This document shows, one piece after another, positions 1 through 13,600 of a stretch of 64,000 nucleotides of DNA; positions within the stretch are counted from its first letter, which is position 1, and every line of letters starts with the position of its first letter. The stretch is from Prostheceraeus crozeri (lineage: Eukaryota > Platyhelminthes > Polycladida > Euryleptidae), in assembly GCA_907163375.1 (NCBI GenBank), contig CAJQUW010003481.1, positions 20,315-84,314 of the forward strand, in the 5' to 3' direction. A program made the translations under genes and the position numbers. The notes under the pieces are model-generated. The model had not been told where the DNA came from. It did no database searches and saw nothing but the letters and a program-made list of their open reading frames with translations.

Positions 1-603
1 ATTTGCTCTGATCAGACTCTGTATGAATCAGCATCTGAGAAAATTATTGAAACATTTATAGGTAATGGTTTTCAATTGGAAACAATTTTGAAAGTAAAAA
101 AGCAAGTCGAAGAAAAAGTTTGTGCAAAGCAAAAGAATAAAAATAAAGAGAATGATAAGAAAATTATTTATTGGTCCGTGCCTTTCATTCGTGAAGGATT
201 TAAAGATTTCAATCATAGAATTCATAAAATCAATCAAAAACTGTCTAAGGCTGAAATTCAAACTACGTACAGTACTTGTAAAATGAAAGATTTTTTCCGC
301 AACAAAGATAAAATTGTGAGTGATCTGCGATCGGATATTGTTTATCAATATAACTGTGACCGCTGTCCAATGCGGTACATTGGTGCCACCAAAAGGCATT
401 TCTATACCCGTATCTCAGAACATTTACAAGGGTATCCTACTCAAACTGAGGTTTCCATGCATATTCATGCACCGAAACATGAAAATTTCAAAATTATAGG
501 TTGCTCGAAATACCCAATGATTCTAGAATCTATTTTAATTAACAACACAGATTGCTTATCGAATGACCGGAACGGACAATTTCCTTTGAAATTAAATTTA
601 TGA
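1..603 (+). CDS. Penelope-like element, C-terminal region with GIY-YIG endonuclease (5' cut by window)
   Basis: The frame is open from base 1 to the stop at 601-603. The C-terminal half carries C-D-R-C-P-M-R-Y-I-G-A-T-K-R-H-F-Y-T-R-I-S-E-H, the Cys pair plus Y-I-G ... R ... E-H signature of the GIY-YIG nuclease of Penelope-like retroelements, followed by S-x-H ... H and I-L-E-S-I. The part before it matches the region after the reverse transcriptase core. The reverse transcriptase itself would lie left of the window. The visible frame has no stop, so it could be a fairly young copy, though completeness cannot be judged. Confidence 0.85.
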   Translation: MCSDQTLYESASEKIIETFIGNGFQLETILKVKKQVEEKVCAKQKNKNKENDKKIIYWSVPFIREGFKDFNHRIHKINQKLSKAEIQTTYSTCKMKDFFRNKDKIVSDLRSDIVYQYNCDRCPMRYIGATKRHFYTRISEHLQGYPTQTEVSMHIHAPKHENFKIIGCSKYPMILESILINNTDCLSNDRNGQFPLKLNL

Positions 604-775
604 CGTAATCCGCTCGTAATGATGTCATGTTTAGCGCAATAGCTATGTAGTTCAACGCTCTCTGTATTTTGTGACGTATTTTATTTGAGATTTTAGTTAA
701 TGAAAATGTTTCTGTTGAAGCAAACTTGTAGATATAAATTTTATTGTGGATTTTATTGAATTCTTTGTTGTACCG

Positions 776-812
776 CTGAAGATGAGGCAATAAACTAGCC
801 TTGAAAATAGTC
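776..812 (+). ncRNA. Hammerhead-ribozyme-like motif after Penelope ORF
   Basis: CTGAAGA fits the conserved CUGANGA core. An AGGC/GCCT stem with a 9-b loop follows, then GAAA and a TC site, with CCG and CGG flanking as a short stem I. Penelope-like elements are known to carry minimal hammerheads. The stem II junction is imperfect, so activity is uncertain. Confidence 0.45.
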
Positions 813-844
813 CGGAAAAAAGTGTTTTTCTTTTCACAATGACA

Positions 845-943
845 ATATATATATATATATATATTGAAATAATTGAAGTGAAAACACATGGAATGCACAA
901 GCGCTTTCTATATTGTTCAGGTGCAAATATATATATATATATA
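845..943. repeat. Two (AT)n microsatellites
   Basis: Pure AT runs at 845-864 and 927-943, separated by unique sequence, in the tail of the Penelope-like element. Confidence 0.9.
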
Positions 944-997
944 CATGTATTCCGTTTAAAGAGATTGTATTTTGTTGAGGTAATTTATTTATTAACA

Positions 998-1029
998 CTG
1001 ACGATGGACTTTTTAGTGTTGGAAATATC
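998..1029 (+). ncRNA. Second hammerhead-like motif
   Basis: CTGACGA followed by an ACT/AGT stem and GGAAATATC, i.e. GAAA-TA-TC, the spacing of Penelope hammerheads (GAAA-NN-TC). Outer stem pairing is weak. It lies 200 b after the first motif, as expected if two terminal repeats of the element are represented. Confidence 0.4.
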
Positions 1030-1043
1030 TTGAACAAATGTTT

Positions 1044-1417
1044 TTTTGATTTTCAAAAGATCTGCGTAATTCATGATACAAAATTATGACATAATTTTAT
1101 ATACATTGAAAAAATTTACATTCATTGACCTAACTTGGAAGACGATGCGCTTCGCTACAGAATTTTTGGCTGCCCGTCCAACTTCCAAGTATTGTCGTCT
1201 ATGCATCTCATTAGGAAGCTTTTCATTCACTTGACGGTTTTGAAACTTGCGAAAATCTATTTATGAAACGATCGCCAATAAATCCATTTTAAAATCCAGA
1301 TGAAAAAAATGCATTCAACTATGGGCATCATAAGATGATTGCAAGAAATGCTAAAACATGTGTTTGTTGCAGGAATTGACAAAACGTCATTTTATGAAGA
1401 AATAACAGGTAACTTAC
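1044..1417. other. No feature seen
   Basis: AT-rich sequence between the Penelope tail and exon 21. No exon-like frame or repeat recognised. Confidence 0.5.
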
Positions 1418-1643
1418 GTTCAAATCCGACCTGACAATGGCAATCATATGAACCTCCTTTGTTGTCACACAATGCGTTCACGCACTGATTCAATGTTTCA
1501 TTCCTACATTCGTCGACATCTGTGCACGTGACACCATCACCAGTATAACCGGGAAAACATTCACATTTGAATGATCCCGGGCTGTTGGTGCATCTTGCTT
1601 TAATGTTGCAATTATGGAGATTAAGGGTGCATTCGTCTTCATC
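1418..1643 (-). CDS. Exon 21: last EGF exon visible in window
   Basis: D-E-D-E-C module, then D-V-D-E-C module ending C-H-C-Q-V-G-F-E. Donor GTAAGTTA in phase 1, so the gene continues to the left. I saw no further exon between here and position 1. Confidence 0.9.
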
Positions 1644-4600
1644 CTAAAATGTAAGAGAAAACGAAATGTGTGACTCAGGCAGCCGAAAGTAGAGCCAATG
1701 TACTGACAGAATAAGTACCGGGAAAAGTAGAATAAGAACCTCCACAGGGCAAGGTAATCTTAAATCAAGGCATTGATGACGTCTGTAGGCTTGTTAGGCA
1801 TACAGAATCAGATGAAATCAATGTTGATATAGCCAAATATGCTTCGTGTAGTCTGCCAAGGACTACTGCAATTTCTATGCTGTTCAGGGCAGACCAACTC
1901 CATTTCTGTGGAAATGTTTTTCTATGCTGGTTTTGGTCAACCACTTAAAGAAATGATTGATGCTCTAATGAGCTTTATTGTGACTGACTGGACCTGATCG
2001 TTGCCAAATGCCCAGGGGGAAAGCTTTGCTTTGGGTGCTATTGCTCACTGCGATGTAGGAAAGATAAAGCACCACTGTTCGGATTATTACCTCATTGTGT
2101 CTTTTGAAAAGAAGGTCTCGACTATTATTCAACTTCCAGTGGACAATGGGCTGCCCGCTCGCCACCTCTCTGATCCACTGTCACCGTCATGGCAGTAACC
2201 TACGCTAAATAATTAAAAGAAAGTATCAGTGAGAACCGGATGAGGACTCTTGGTTCCTTCTGCCCATTTATGAAATCCAAACACCATGAAATGACAAAAT
2301 ATTGTCAAATATGTGATACCGATTTCATATTTATTTATTAGATTGGGATATTGCCAGGAAAAACCTCCAGTTAACACTATTACTATCACAGCACCACCAC
2401 AGCAGGAGTATAACAACTAACTGAAAAAGCACAAACGAAGCACTTTTATATGAGGTTTTAGTGAGCGACTGGAACTCGAAAAGTCACAAGAATCGATTGA
2501 AGTTTGAATAAATTTGGGTCGTCAGTTTTCCATCAACTGAATCTGATATACTTACGCGACAGGTGAATCCGTCTCCGCAAAATCCAGCATTGCATTTACA
2601 TTGGAAGCCTCCGGCAGTATTGATGCAAACAGCATTTTCGTCGCATTTATTTTCCACTTCACATTCATTGATATCAATGCACGCACCTTTAGTTCTGACA
2701 TATCCAGCTGCGCACCCACAACTTACAGACCCATTTTTGTGTGTTTTACATTCGATGTTCTGATTGCTGCATACGTACCCATTCCCGATGAAGCCTTCTT
2801 TGCAAGTACAGGTATAACTTCCATATTCGTTCTTGCAGATGCTGTTGTTAGAGCATTTATTATTCTCTCTGCATTCATTTCGGTCAACACACGATCCTCT
2901 GATTTCTGATAAAAGAAAAATTTCTTCAATGTTGTGCGTAGGAGACAAAGTACTACATGAAAATGAAGAATAGTAATATGAGGGAGACTAGAGGGATAGG
3001 GACAAGTTACGGGACTATGTTTATCCCTCATGGGGGTAGGCAGGCATATGCTCATCGATTGGAAAAAGAAAAAAACTTATAAAAGGTCAAAAGTCAAACT
3101 ATGATTACGTTACTACCGGTACATGAAGATGTTCCTCAATGCATGCATGCAGAAAACCTTCTTGCACAGCGCAAACTAATTTTCGTGAAAGGCTTGCGGA
3201 GTTCGATCGGCTTAGATATACGAGGTGAACCGGAAGAATTCGACAGAGTGCTGAACAGTGTTTTTAGGTGTACTACAACATGTTGAAAAAACACTTCGAT
3301 ATATTGAAATACTTCCTCTAGCCGTTAATATGTACAATACACTTTGATATTACAATTAAATTTCATACAACAAAAAATGTTCTAAGTATTCCTGATTCTT
3401 GATTTCTAAAATGACAGACAGGAATGAGAGCATATAAAGACAACATCATTGGTGGTCTGATGCGCACAACGGAACAGGTATGCAGGTAATGCAAAAATGT
3501 AGTCGACCAGCAATTGTGCCTGTTATCAATGGCCAAAGAGTAGAGATTTTTGGCTTCCTAGATGAAGGAGACAATAGCATGCATTTAGTGTGTGATACAA
3601 TCGGTCTGTGATGATAGCGCAACTGATACCACGTGTGCTTTTGTCTCTAAACTCCTTACCAAATTTTGACAAAGTCAAATTCAAAAAAACGAGCAACTAA
3701 CATTCTGATAATCAATTAAAGGAGGGATGCTAATATAGAGTGGGTAAAAACGCCTCCAGAGCCCACCTTGTTTCTCTGGAAGTTCACCTTCCCCTCAATC
3801 TTAATGAATGTCACCCTTATTCAGTTTCCTAGGAAATTATACACCTTTTCTGTAGGAAATCTAAGGCCATTCTGTAGGAACATTCTACTGTAAACCGTAT
3901 AGAGTTCGAAAGCTGGCTGACTTTGACTGCGAAGCCGATGCACAAAGCGAGAATAACAAAATGTAGGAAACCACTAATGTCCTTGCTCATACACTTCGAA
4001 AACGATTGGCTTTCCTGTTGGATTATCCAATAGGAAGATAATCCAATAGGAATGCCAATCGCGTTCGTAGTATGTGAGCACGAATGATCGTTTTGTACAG
4101 CGGTTTCGTAAGTAGCTTTGGTATTGCACAGTTTACAGTCAAGGAAATAAGTTAGTAAGTGAGTAATAGATGCACATACATTTCTACTTAAGAATCGAAC
4201 AATGTCGCTATCCTTTATAGGACTCCATCTATTTATAGAACTTCATCGGTGCCATCATATATAGGACCTCTTTATAAGGAAGAGATCTCCAATTTTGAAT
4301 AAGCAACTTTCCCAGAGGGGTTCTTCCCTCTTTCTTTCTGCTTTCCAATCTCCGTTTTTATTTTTTTACCTTAACCTGTATATCAATGTGTTTTGAGTTA
4401 TTTTCATAAATTCTGCTTCTCTTAGATTTCCATAGAATAGCTTGATAATTTTGAATATCTTAAATAGAAATTAATTGAATATCGAAAGAGAATGACAGCT
4501 ATCAAGTCAATCCAAGACACCAACACCCTTGATTCCCCGACCGCACTCGCCGGACCTAGGAATCGAACCGAAGTCCGCGGTAGAGACGAGCTCGCACCTT

Positions 4601-7600
4601 CTTCGCTAGGCCACGCTGACGGTCCAAAAGGAATGCGAGTGAAGGCACAAATCATCTCTAAGTAGGACTTCGGTTCGATTCCTAGGTCAGGCGAGTGCGG
4701 TCGGGGAATCAAGGGTGTTGGTGTCTTGTATTGACTAAATAGCTGTCATTCTCTTTCGACATTCAATGAATTACGACAGACCTTTGTTGTCAACAGAAAT
4801 TAATGTGCATGATTTTCTCAGTTACTAGCTTATTTCCTTGATGACGGTAGGATGTTCAGGAACATCGTGAACAACAGGACTACAGAAAGGCTTAGGACAT
4901 GATTTCACTATAAGTTAATTATGAAAAGTGGTTGTTTAGTTATATTATTTGCTACAAAAATCTACAGTGGGTTTCCTACCGGAAAATTTTTGTTTTTATT
5001 TATACATCTTAATTTCAGAAAACACACATATAACATCCGCCTCTGAAAACTAATATAAAATACAAAGGGCCGAACCCCCACCACCCCGTACCCATTTTGA
5101 GAAGGTCAGAATAGGTGAAACTGACTGACCTTCTAAATTGTGACATGAAGAGAAACTAATTGATTTGCACTTACTTCTGTATCCTTGTTGACAAACACAT
5201 TCATAACTGCCTTTAGTATTTACACAGTCCGCATTTTGAGAACATGCTTTGTTTGTTTCACATTCGTCGACATCAGCGCATGATTTGCCTTCTACTTTAT
5301 ATCCATCTTTGCAAACGCATTTGTGACCAGGTACTAAATTGACACATATTTCATTTTCATTGCATTTGTGGGTGTTTGACGCACATTCATCAATGTCTAC
5401 ACATTGGTTGTTTTCTTTTCTGGTGCCAGATTTGCATCTGAAAAGAATTAGTGCTCACATTTTGAAAAGTATTTATTGAAGGAACTGGGTGAATTACTTG
5501 AGGAATATCGCATTGTGTGGTTAGGATTGCAAACCAACTATAATTACTTACCAATTACTTAACACATTTTCTGGAAAAATAATCACCTTCAAGGTCATTA
5601 CCTTTACGATCGACAACACAAATGCAGATAAAAGCAATTCGAATTTCCACCTCGACCCCTATAATGAGATGAAGCCTTCCACGGATCAGTCTGCTTGCAA
5701 TTCTGCGAATGATACAATACTTTTAGAAGAGCCTAGAAGAACCAATACATAACATTCTCTTTAGACGATGGTGGATCTGTGTACATCGCCTAAGGTTACC
5801 ATCTTACGGTAATTTTCCTTACTTACCATCTGCTTTCGTAATTCATCAGTGGCAATGTAAAGGTCATTGTAACGCTCTTGGCTTAAAAGTTCTCTAACAT
5901 TTTATTTGATTTACGGAGTTCACTAAAAGCCTTTCATGCACACGTTTGCTGTCTCTTTCATTTCCTGATGATGGTCAGGAAAGTAGCGGTATTGAAACTC
6001 CACTCTTTCCTCGGGATTCCTTTGTTATAGAATAAACACTGTCAGTATGCATCGAAACTGCGACAAAACCTCAATTCAGGTTAACAATTACATTAGAAAA
6101 AATTAAATTATAGTTTATGAACTTTTAGGAATTTGGATAGATTCCGGTTTATCTTATCTTGAATAGACTTCCGGTTTTGATCAATTGAGATCGCCTTATC
6201 CTAGGATTCACTACGTCGACATTTGAACAACTTACTGACAGAAGAAACCCGGTTTTCGATCTTTGCATTTAGAGAGAGAACGATTGCAATTATCGGTTTT
6301 GCGGTTGCATTCGTCAACATTAACACACTGTTGATTGGCGTTCTTCTCATAGCCTTTATGGCAGTCACACCTGTGCTTATTGTGACTGACGAATATGCAA
6401 TCAGCATTATCGCCACAGATATCAGGGCTCATTTTACAGGGGTTGATGGGTTTACAGCCTCTTCTCGCATCTCCGAAATAACCAACCGAACATTCACAAA
6501 CATAGCTTCCTGGTCGATTTATGCACACGGCATTCCCACCACAATTCGATTTTTCGTCATCACATTCGTTGATGTCTTCACAGACTATCTTAGAAGGATT
6601 CTTGACATCCAGTGAGATAGCTTGATAACCATCTTGGCAAACACCTGAAAAAGCAGAGAAAAGCACAGTGTGATCATAAAATCACTGTGGGATTACAATT
6701 GACTATACATGAAAAGTGAATGAATTCAAACGATAACTACATGTACTTATGAAAATCAAAAGAGCATGACTTAAAGTTTTGCTTTATGATATGAAAAGGC
6801 CGGCTGAATTCAATTTGAGGTTTTCGAGTTGTCAGGATGAAAAAGGCATTATAAAGCTTTTATATGATCATCGTAATCAAGCATGAAATGCATGAATTTA
6901 ACACGCACACTGTAAACCGCTAGATACGAAAATTACATACAAACATATACTAAAATAACATACAATTTGAAACTAACATCTGATACGAGATTCTCGCATG
7001 TTTACAGAGATCTGGTATGTTTTTCATACGAATTCTCACTTACTTTAGTATGTGATTGGTATGTAGCGATACGAACTATTCTATCTGCGATTGGCTGTTT
7101 TACAATTAAATGCGAATTGTTGGTATGTTTTATACACGAGACCCGATGCAAATTCGTCCTCATTGGTATGTGTTTCGTATGAAGAGCTTTAAGTCACATG
7201 GGAAAAATTAAGTTATATTACATACTACTGTCAAATAACATTTTTCCAGTAATACCAATCGTGAATATTTCTTTGTGAAAGTGTAGTATTTAACTAGATT
7301 GGAATTAAAGTAACGCCGCATGTCATCGTTGCTACTTGTCTTAAGGCAATCACAAGACATCATAAGTAGCTCATTTCCATGAACTAAGTTGATAAATATC
7401 ATTTCAATAAAACGATATTTTTCGAGCAACCATGTTGACTTATATATCTCAAACATATCTATTTTTGCGTTTAATGAATTATAATGTGTTTTTACTTCGG
7501 ATTGATAATATGGCTTATTTCAAAATTACATGATACATAATTGTTGATGGTTGAATACTTATTGACTATTCATGAAATGCCTTAGACCTACGTGTATTAA

Positions 7601-10600
7601 AATCGAATTCAGCATTAAATGTATCACTCTTGAATGTCATTATCTAACTACTTACAGAACAGTAGTAACATTAGTGTGATCTTTATTGACAAAAGGCCAT
7701 AAATCAACATATATTAGAAATCATTGATGCTTTCATTTAACATTGTGCTAGTATGGCTTTAGTATGTAAAGCATACCACATTTGAAAAGCATACGAAAAG
7801 CATACAAATATATACCAAGAGAATACAGAAATATACGAAAAATATTTTGGTATGCATTCTTCGTATGTGATTGGTATTGAGCGATTTACAGTGCATGAAT
7901 TTCAATGCTCACATTGTGCACACAAGTAACGCAGCTACGTCTTCTTTGTGAGGAAATTCTGGCGTATGACATCAGGATTCTCCTGTTGTTCTTCCCCCTA
8001 AAGAATCTTTAATTCGACAGACTTTTTAAGGTGATTGAAATCAGTTTCAAAATGGATGTTCAGCAGCGTATGCTGTTCTTTTGATGACAGTTTTCTCGAA
8101 GTTAATGGGCAATATTTTGAAAGTAGCAAAGATAGAAAATGTGGCGATTTTTTCATTTTCAGAATATTTCTTCGAAGGGCCTTAGATTTACCCAACAAAA
8201 TCAGAAAACACTAGTTTTGAGGTAAATAAATACCACCAGTTAGTTAACAGCGTTATTTCTGTTATTATCGCAACAAATTCTGAAAATGAAAAAATCGCCA
8301 CATTTTCTATCTATACTACTTTCAAAATATTGCCTATAAACTTCGAGAAAACACTTTCAAACTATATATTTTCTGAAAGCCAATCTTGTGACCGTTTTGA
8401 ACATCACAAGGTGAATGTTTCAAATTGATTTATGCGCTTGTCAAAACAAGTCAAAGAAAATTTGCGCTTTCGGGTGTATGGGCCTCTAGGAATCACCAAT
8501 TTCAAAAACAATTAATTCAACAACATTCAAATGATAGATCCGAAAATTCTCTTTCAGATGATTATAAATTTGTCGATATTTCCTAATAGTAAACAATTTT
8601 TAGGTGTTTGAAAAATGTACGTGTCCGTAGATTTATGCCAAGTTTCCAACTTGCTGTGGCGCACTGTATTTTTATCGGTTAAAATATTTAGTTTAATTTG
8701 AATTAAGCAAATTGAATAAGTCGATAATACAATTTTATGATTTATTCATTATATTTATGATATTGGTTAATACTTATTTCTTATATACACCCTCTAGGAG
8801 GTATTGAACTCTTATCATATTTGGCAATTAAACCCTACAGCGTCTTTATGATCACCCTGTATTTCATGTGATGCATGTACTTTTTCAGTTGAGCAGTTTC
8901 ATGTAAACCGACTGTGGCGTGCCGTCCATGAATGCAACTCATGCGGTGCGTGAGGTCAATTCTTAAAGAAAACTTAGCGTGTCACACTGAACAGTTGAAT
9001 ACACAGTGCAACAGCTAATTCATTTCAGATCTCTCAGACTACCTCAAGTTTTGTTAATATAATTTGAATGTCATCTCAGCAGTACTCCCTGCAGTGAGTC
9101 AATTTCCCCAAGGCGATTGGATCTCTGACCGCGGGTTCTCGCAGTCTCTGCTGGCGGGAGAAGGCGCATTGCAACGTCCCCTGCCGCCCAAGTTCATGTT
9201 TCCAGAGATGAAGAAAGACTATCTGAATTAAAAAACTATCTATCCTGATTACACAGACGGCGCAAGCTGAAACCTTGATGTTATGCACCGCGGCTGAGAG
9301 AGAGAAATTTATATTTCAATTGAAAATCAAAAAAAAATTTACAAAGTCAAGTAATGTATACGCATCAGCAAGTCAAATTAAGTCAACAAAATCATCAACT
9401 AATCTTGTAGCTATAACTACAAAAAAAGCAGTTTTGTGTGACATATCGGCACAATTGCCCTCCATTCATCATTTAAGGGGTTATATCATAGAAAGGGTGA
9501 TCTCACCAATATATCATAATTATTATATATATATTATTTTGTTATATCAATCAAAGTCTCCTTCGACGCATCAGAAAATTTTCGAAGGTATTTTTAAAAG
9601 CAGTTGGTATAACAGATGAACTTCTTGACTATGATATATAACATTCTGAACTCAATATTCCGAATAGAAGAGACGCATGCAACAAAAAACATTCAATAAC
9701 TGCAGTGAAGACTGTCCACAATGCTGCATTGTATTTCGTAAGACTCTTAAACATATAAACGTCTTGAAAATCATGCTTCAACATCTTTGAAATGCGTAGC
9801 CACTTTAAAACATTCCTCCAGAAAACTCCTAAAACCTTAATCTCTTCAATAGCATCAAAGAATCAGAAGATCAGAAGACACTGCTGAAACAGAGTCAACT
9901 TCTAACCCAGAAAATATTGGGCACACTTCACATATGCCATCTGCAAATTGGGCAACATGGATGGAATCAGAAAAAAAGGTTTGAGATCACAACAATACAC
10001 TGCAAAGAGGTACGGACCAATGATTGAGCCCTGTGGGGCACCACTCATCACAGGAAGAAACGGACTAAAATTTTCGTGAAACCGGACACACTGAAATCTG
10101 TCCTCTAAATAAGAACTCAACAACCACAAAAACGAGAGGAATATCGCATGCTATTGGAAATGGTCCACACTCTCAAGCAATAAGCTTTTGGATTCCAGCT
10201 AGTGAGTGGCGTGCGTGTTGTAACACTTCGGACACACAAAACACACATCACTGTCTTGTACATTCAGTGTACGCAGTGAGAAATGCCGATGAGAGAATGT
10301 GAAATCCTCAAGTGAACTAATTTTTGTGCGCCTGCTACTTTTTTAATAATGATTGGAAGGCCCAACATTGTGGAGAAAACTTGTGCGCATTGACCTGAAT
10401 TCTTCGAATCTGAAGGAATTTTGGCAATCGAAGCACTTTGCTGGAACTCACATTAATCCGCAAGCGACACACGACTTTTTTCCTATCTCTGTAAGGTATT
10501 AGGAATTCCTTTTTGCCCACTTACTTAGTTCAGCGATGTGCCATCGCTTTGAATTACTACACTTCTAGGAAACCGAAACAGTTAAACAATCCAATTTTGT

Positions 10601-13600
10601 TAGTGACTCTGTTTAAACATTGTATGAGTTGGGATTAGGACATGAATTTAGATTTAGGCTATCAATCGGAAGATTGCAATATTGCACACAACCATTCTAT
10701 TGAGAATGTTTTTCTGGTTAACAATAAGTCAGGTTTTTAGATCAGTCGAATTTTTCAAATCGAATAATTAAATAACCTATTGAGACACGTATCCGCAGCT
10801 GAAAAATAGGAACAGACCTGAATAGCAGTCATTGTGATTCAGGTATACAGAAGCTCAACGGTACCTCGCACGCACAAGTTGACGATTCGTTCTTGGCAAG
10901 CATTCACGTGCCACAATGAATTGAGAATGGAATAAATTTAATACTATCAACCACATTGTATTGAAAACTAGTCAGAAAAGCAGCGTTTTAATTAAAATCA
11001 ACTAATTTTCGTCACATTTTGGACATTTTTGAGTGCCATTAAACAATAAACATACAACTGTGCGGCATATTGACGCAAATGTTCTCTCTAATTAGTTATT
11101 AACCGATGCATAGAGTGGGGATATATAGGTAGATTGTCGACTCAAAAACGTATCTGTATAAAGTGAAAATTTTTATGCCATTAATAATATTTTCTGTCTG
11201 TACATAATTGCTTATTTTCATATCCTATTATTTTGATTTATTAGTAGTAACTATTTGCTGTCTTGATTTCCACCGGTGATGGATTTTCTATATTATGTCG
11301 CATTGCGATTGCTCAATTGATTGGACCCACGTTCATCTGTTCGGTGCATGAGTTTTATTCAATGCCTCCACGAAACACTGCTGGTCGCTTTCCCTGCCAC
11401 TTCGGTATTAGTCCGGCAGTCAGAGCGAGTTTCTGCAGGGAACAAGGCCGAAATGAGACTTTCACAGAATGATGTACATCCTATGCCTACTACGAATTCG
11501 CGCGTCTGCCGAGTTTTAGTGAGTTCCTCTTCTTGTCAGACACAATCAAAGAAATACACATGTAAATCCAATGGGAGGCAGATTGTAGTTTTTGGTAAAA
11601 ATGAAATTTTGTATGTTTTCGCCTGTTACGGTAAAAATACTCAGTCAAGAGTCATAATTTTTGGCATGGAATGTCTTCAGGTCATTTCTTATCAGGTTCA
11701 TGAACATTTATCTATAAAACTACATGCATTCAGATTTGACAAGCCTCCTACTGTCGGCACGTACCAATATGTTGACCCACTTTATCCACATTGAACCACA
11801 TTATCGTATACATCGCCGATCAAAAGCATGATAATATTACATACACGTGTTAGGAAATGTCCTGAAGACATTCCATGCCAAAAATTATGACTCTTGCTTT
11901 TTATCGTAACAGTATTTTTACCGTAACAGGCGAAAACATACAAAATTTCATTTTTACCAAAAACTGCAATGTGCACCCCATTGGATTTACATGTGCATTT
12001 CTTTGATTGTGCCTGACAAGAAGAGGAACTCACTAGAACTCGGCAGACGTGCCGATTCGTAGTAGGCCATGGGTGTACATCATTCTGTGAAAGTCTCATT
12101 TTCGGCCTCGTTCCCTGCAGAAACTCGTGCTGGCTGCCGGACTATGAGGTGTACATCATTCTTCTGGAAAGTCTCCTTTTCGTCTCGTTCCCTGCAGAAA
12201 ACTGCATCGCTGCTGCCGGCTACTATGAGGTACATCATTCAGTGGAAATTTTCGTTTTCGGCATTCTGTTTCCCGCATTTTCTGTGCTGTGTTGCGGACT
12301 ATGGTGTACATCTCTGTGTAAGTCTGTCTTTCAGCTTTTATCCCTGCAGAAACTCGTGCTGGCTGCCGGACTATGAGGTGCACATCATTCTGTGAAGATC
12401 TCCCTCATGTTTCTTTCCCATTTTCTGCCCACTTTCCCTGCACAAACGGACTATGAGGTGTACTCTATGATGTACCTCATTCTGTGAAAAGTCTCCTTTC
12501 GGCCTCGTTTCGTGTTGGCTGCCGGCTTGGCTGCGGTACAGGACTATGTCTTGTACATCAGTTTTTCTCCCTCTTTCCCTTCTCTCCCGTTCCCTGCAGA
12601 AATTGGTATGAGGTGTACATCATTCTGTGAAAGTCTCATTTTCGGCCTTGTTCACTGCAGAAACTCGCTCTGGCTGCCGGACTATATACAACAATAGTTA
12701 TATAACGCTTAATGGTGACAGCGCTAGATGGTGTCCATGGAAAATGAAACTCACATTCATATGTTCCATTTCGATTGATACACTTTGTATTATCATTGCA
12801 AGATCCTTTATCAGCGCATTCATCAATATCCTCGCAATTTCCATTCACCTCTTCATACCCAGCTGCACATTCACATCTATACGATCCAGGACTATTGTTG
12901 CACACCATATTTGCTTTCGGACAAGTTTTAGAAGAAGCACATTCGTTAATATCTGAAAATAATGCGAATTAAATAGCAAGAGCAGAATCAGAAGTATATC
13001 GAAGATAACAAATTCGCGTGGGGCATATTCCTCCTATCCACTTGCAACAAGGTTAGACCTTGGACAAATGATACAAAACTTGGGTTTTCTGTTAATGCTA
13101 CATATACAAATCAAGTTATGAGAATTAATATTTTGATTTCAATCGTAGAAGAACTACATGATGGGAGCAGAAAACTCTGATTTTTTATCAAAATTCTACT
13201 CTTAAATGATAGAAATGGGCTTTAATTACTTTTAATTATTTTTGGGCTTTACAGTACCGCGTATTGAAAGTTCTTAATTGCATTTGCTTTAAGCTTACGT
13301 GTATTTTGTTGCATTTATGCATGTCGAATCTTTATTTATTTCAAACATTTTATATCTTCGCAACCCTAAACTGTCTGCGATAGTGAACATTTATCCATGC
13401 AATCACTACGCAGCTGTAATATTTATTAAATTAGTATATATTTCTGAATTTTAAAATGAAAATAATGAAAGAAAAATGAAAACCGTTGCCTGACAATTGA
13501 CAAACAATTATCTTACAAAATCTATTTTGTCGGTCATTGTTAGTTCTTGTAGGATGATTGCCACTGAAAAATATGCAACAAAAAGCGACAAATTTATCAA

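Noticed and set aside
2563-2909. Plus-strand frames of 66 and 102 codons
   Set aside because: They lie opposite EGF exon 20 and show no motif.
5608-5702. Possible extra exon on the minus strand (N-C-K-Q-T-D-P-W ... C-C-R-S) with AG and GT borders
   Set aside because: Its end phase fits exon 19 but its start phase does not fit exon 18, while exons 18 and 19 join directly to give a perfect EGF domain (F-F-C-Q-C-K-S-G). Kept out as a cryptic exon.
6223-6615. Plus-strand 130-codon hydrophobic frame
   Set aside because: Antisense of EGF exon 18; the apparent hydrophobic segments come from Cys/Asn/Asp-rich codons read backwards.
6890-7902. 10-b GCATGAATTT repeats as a target duplication
   Set aside because: On the left side nine extra bases separate the repeat from the terminal motif, so it may be coincidence; noted but not used to set a superfamily.
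11321-12395. Open frames of 70-157 codons on both strands
   Set aside because: They fall in the foldback and tandem repeats of family D and repeat the same peptide fragments.
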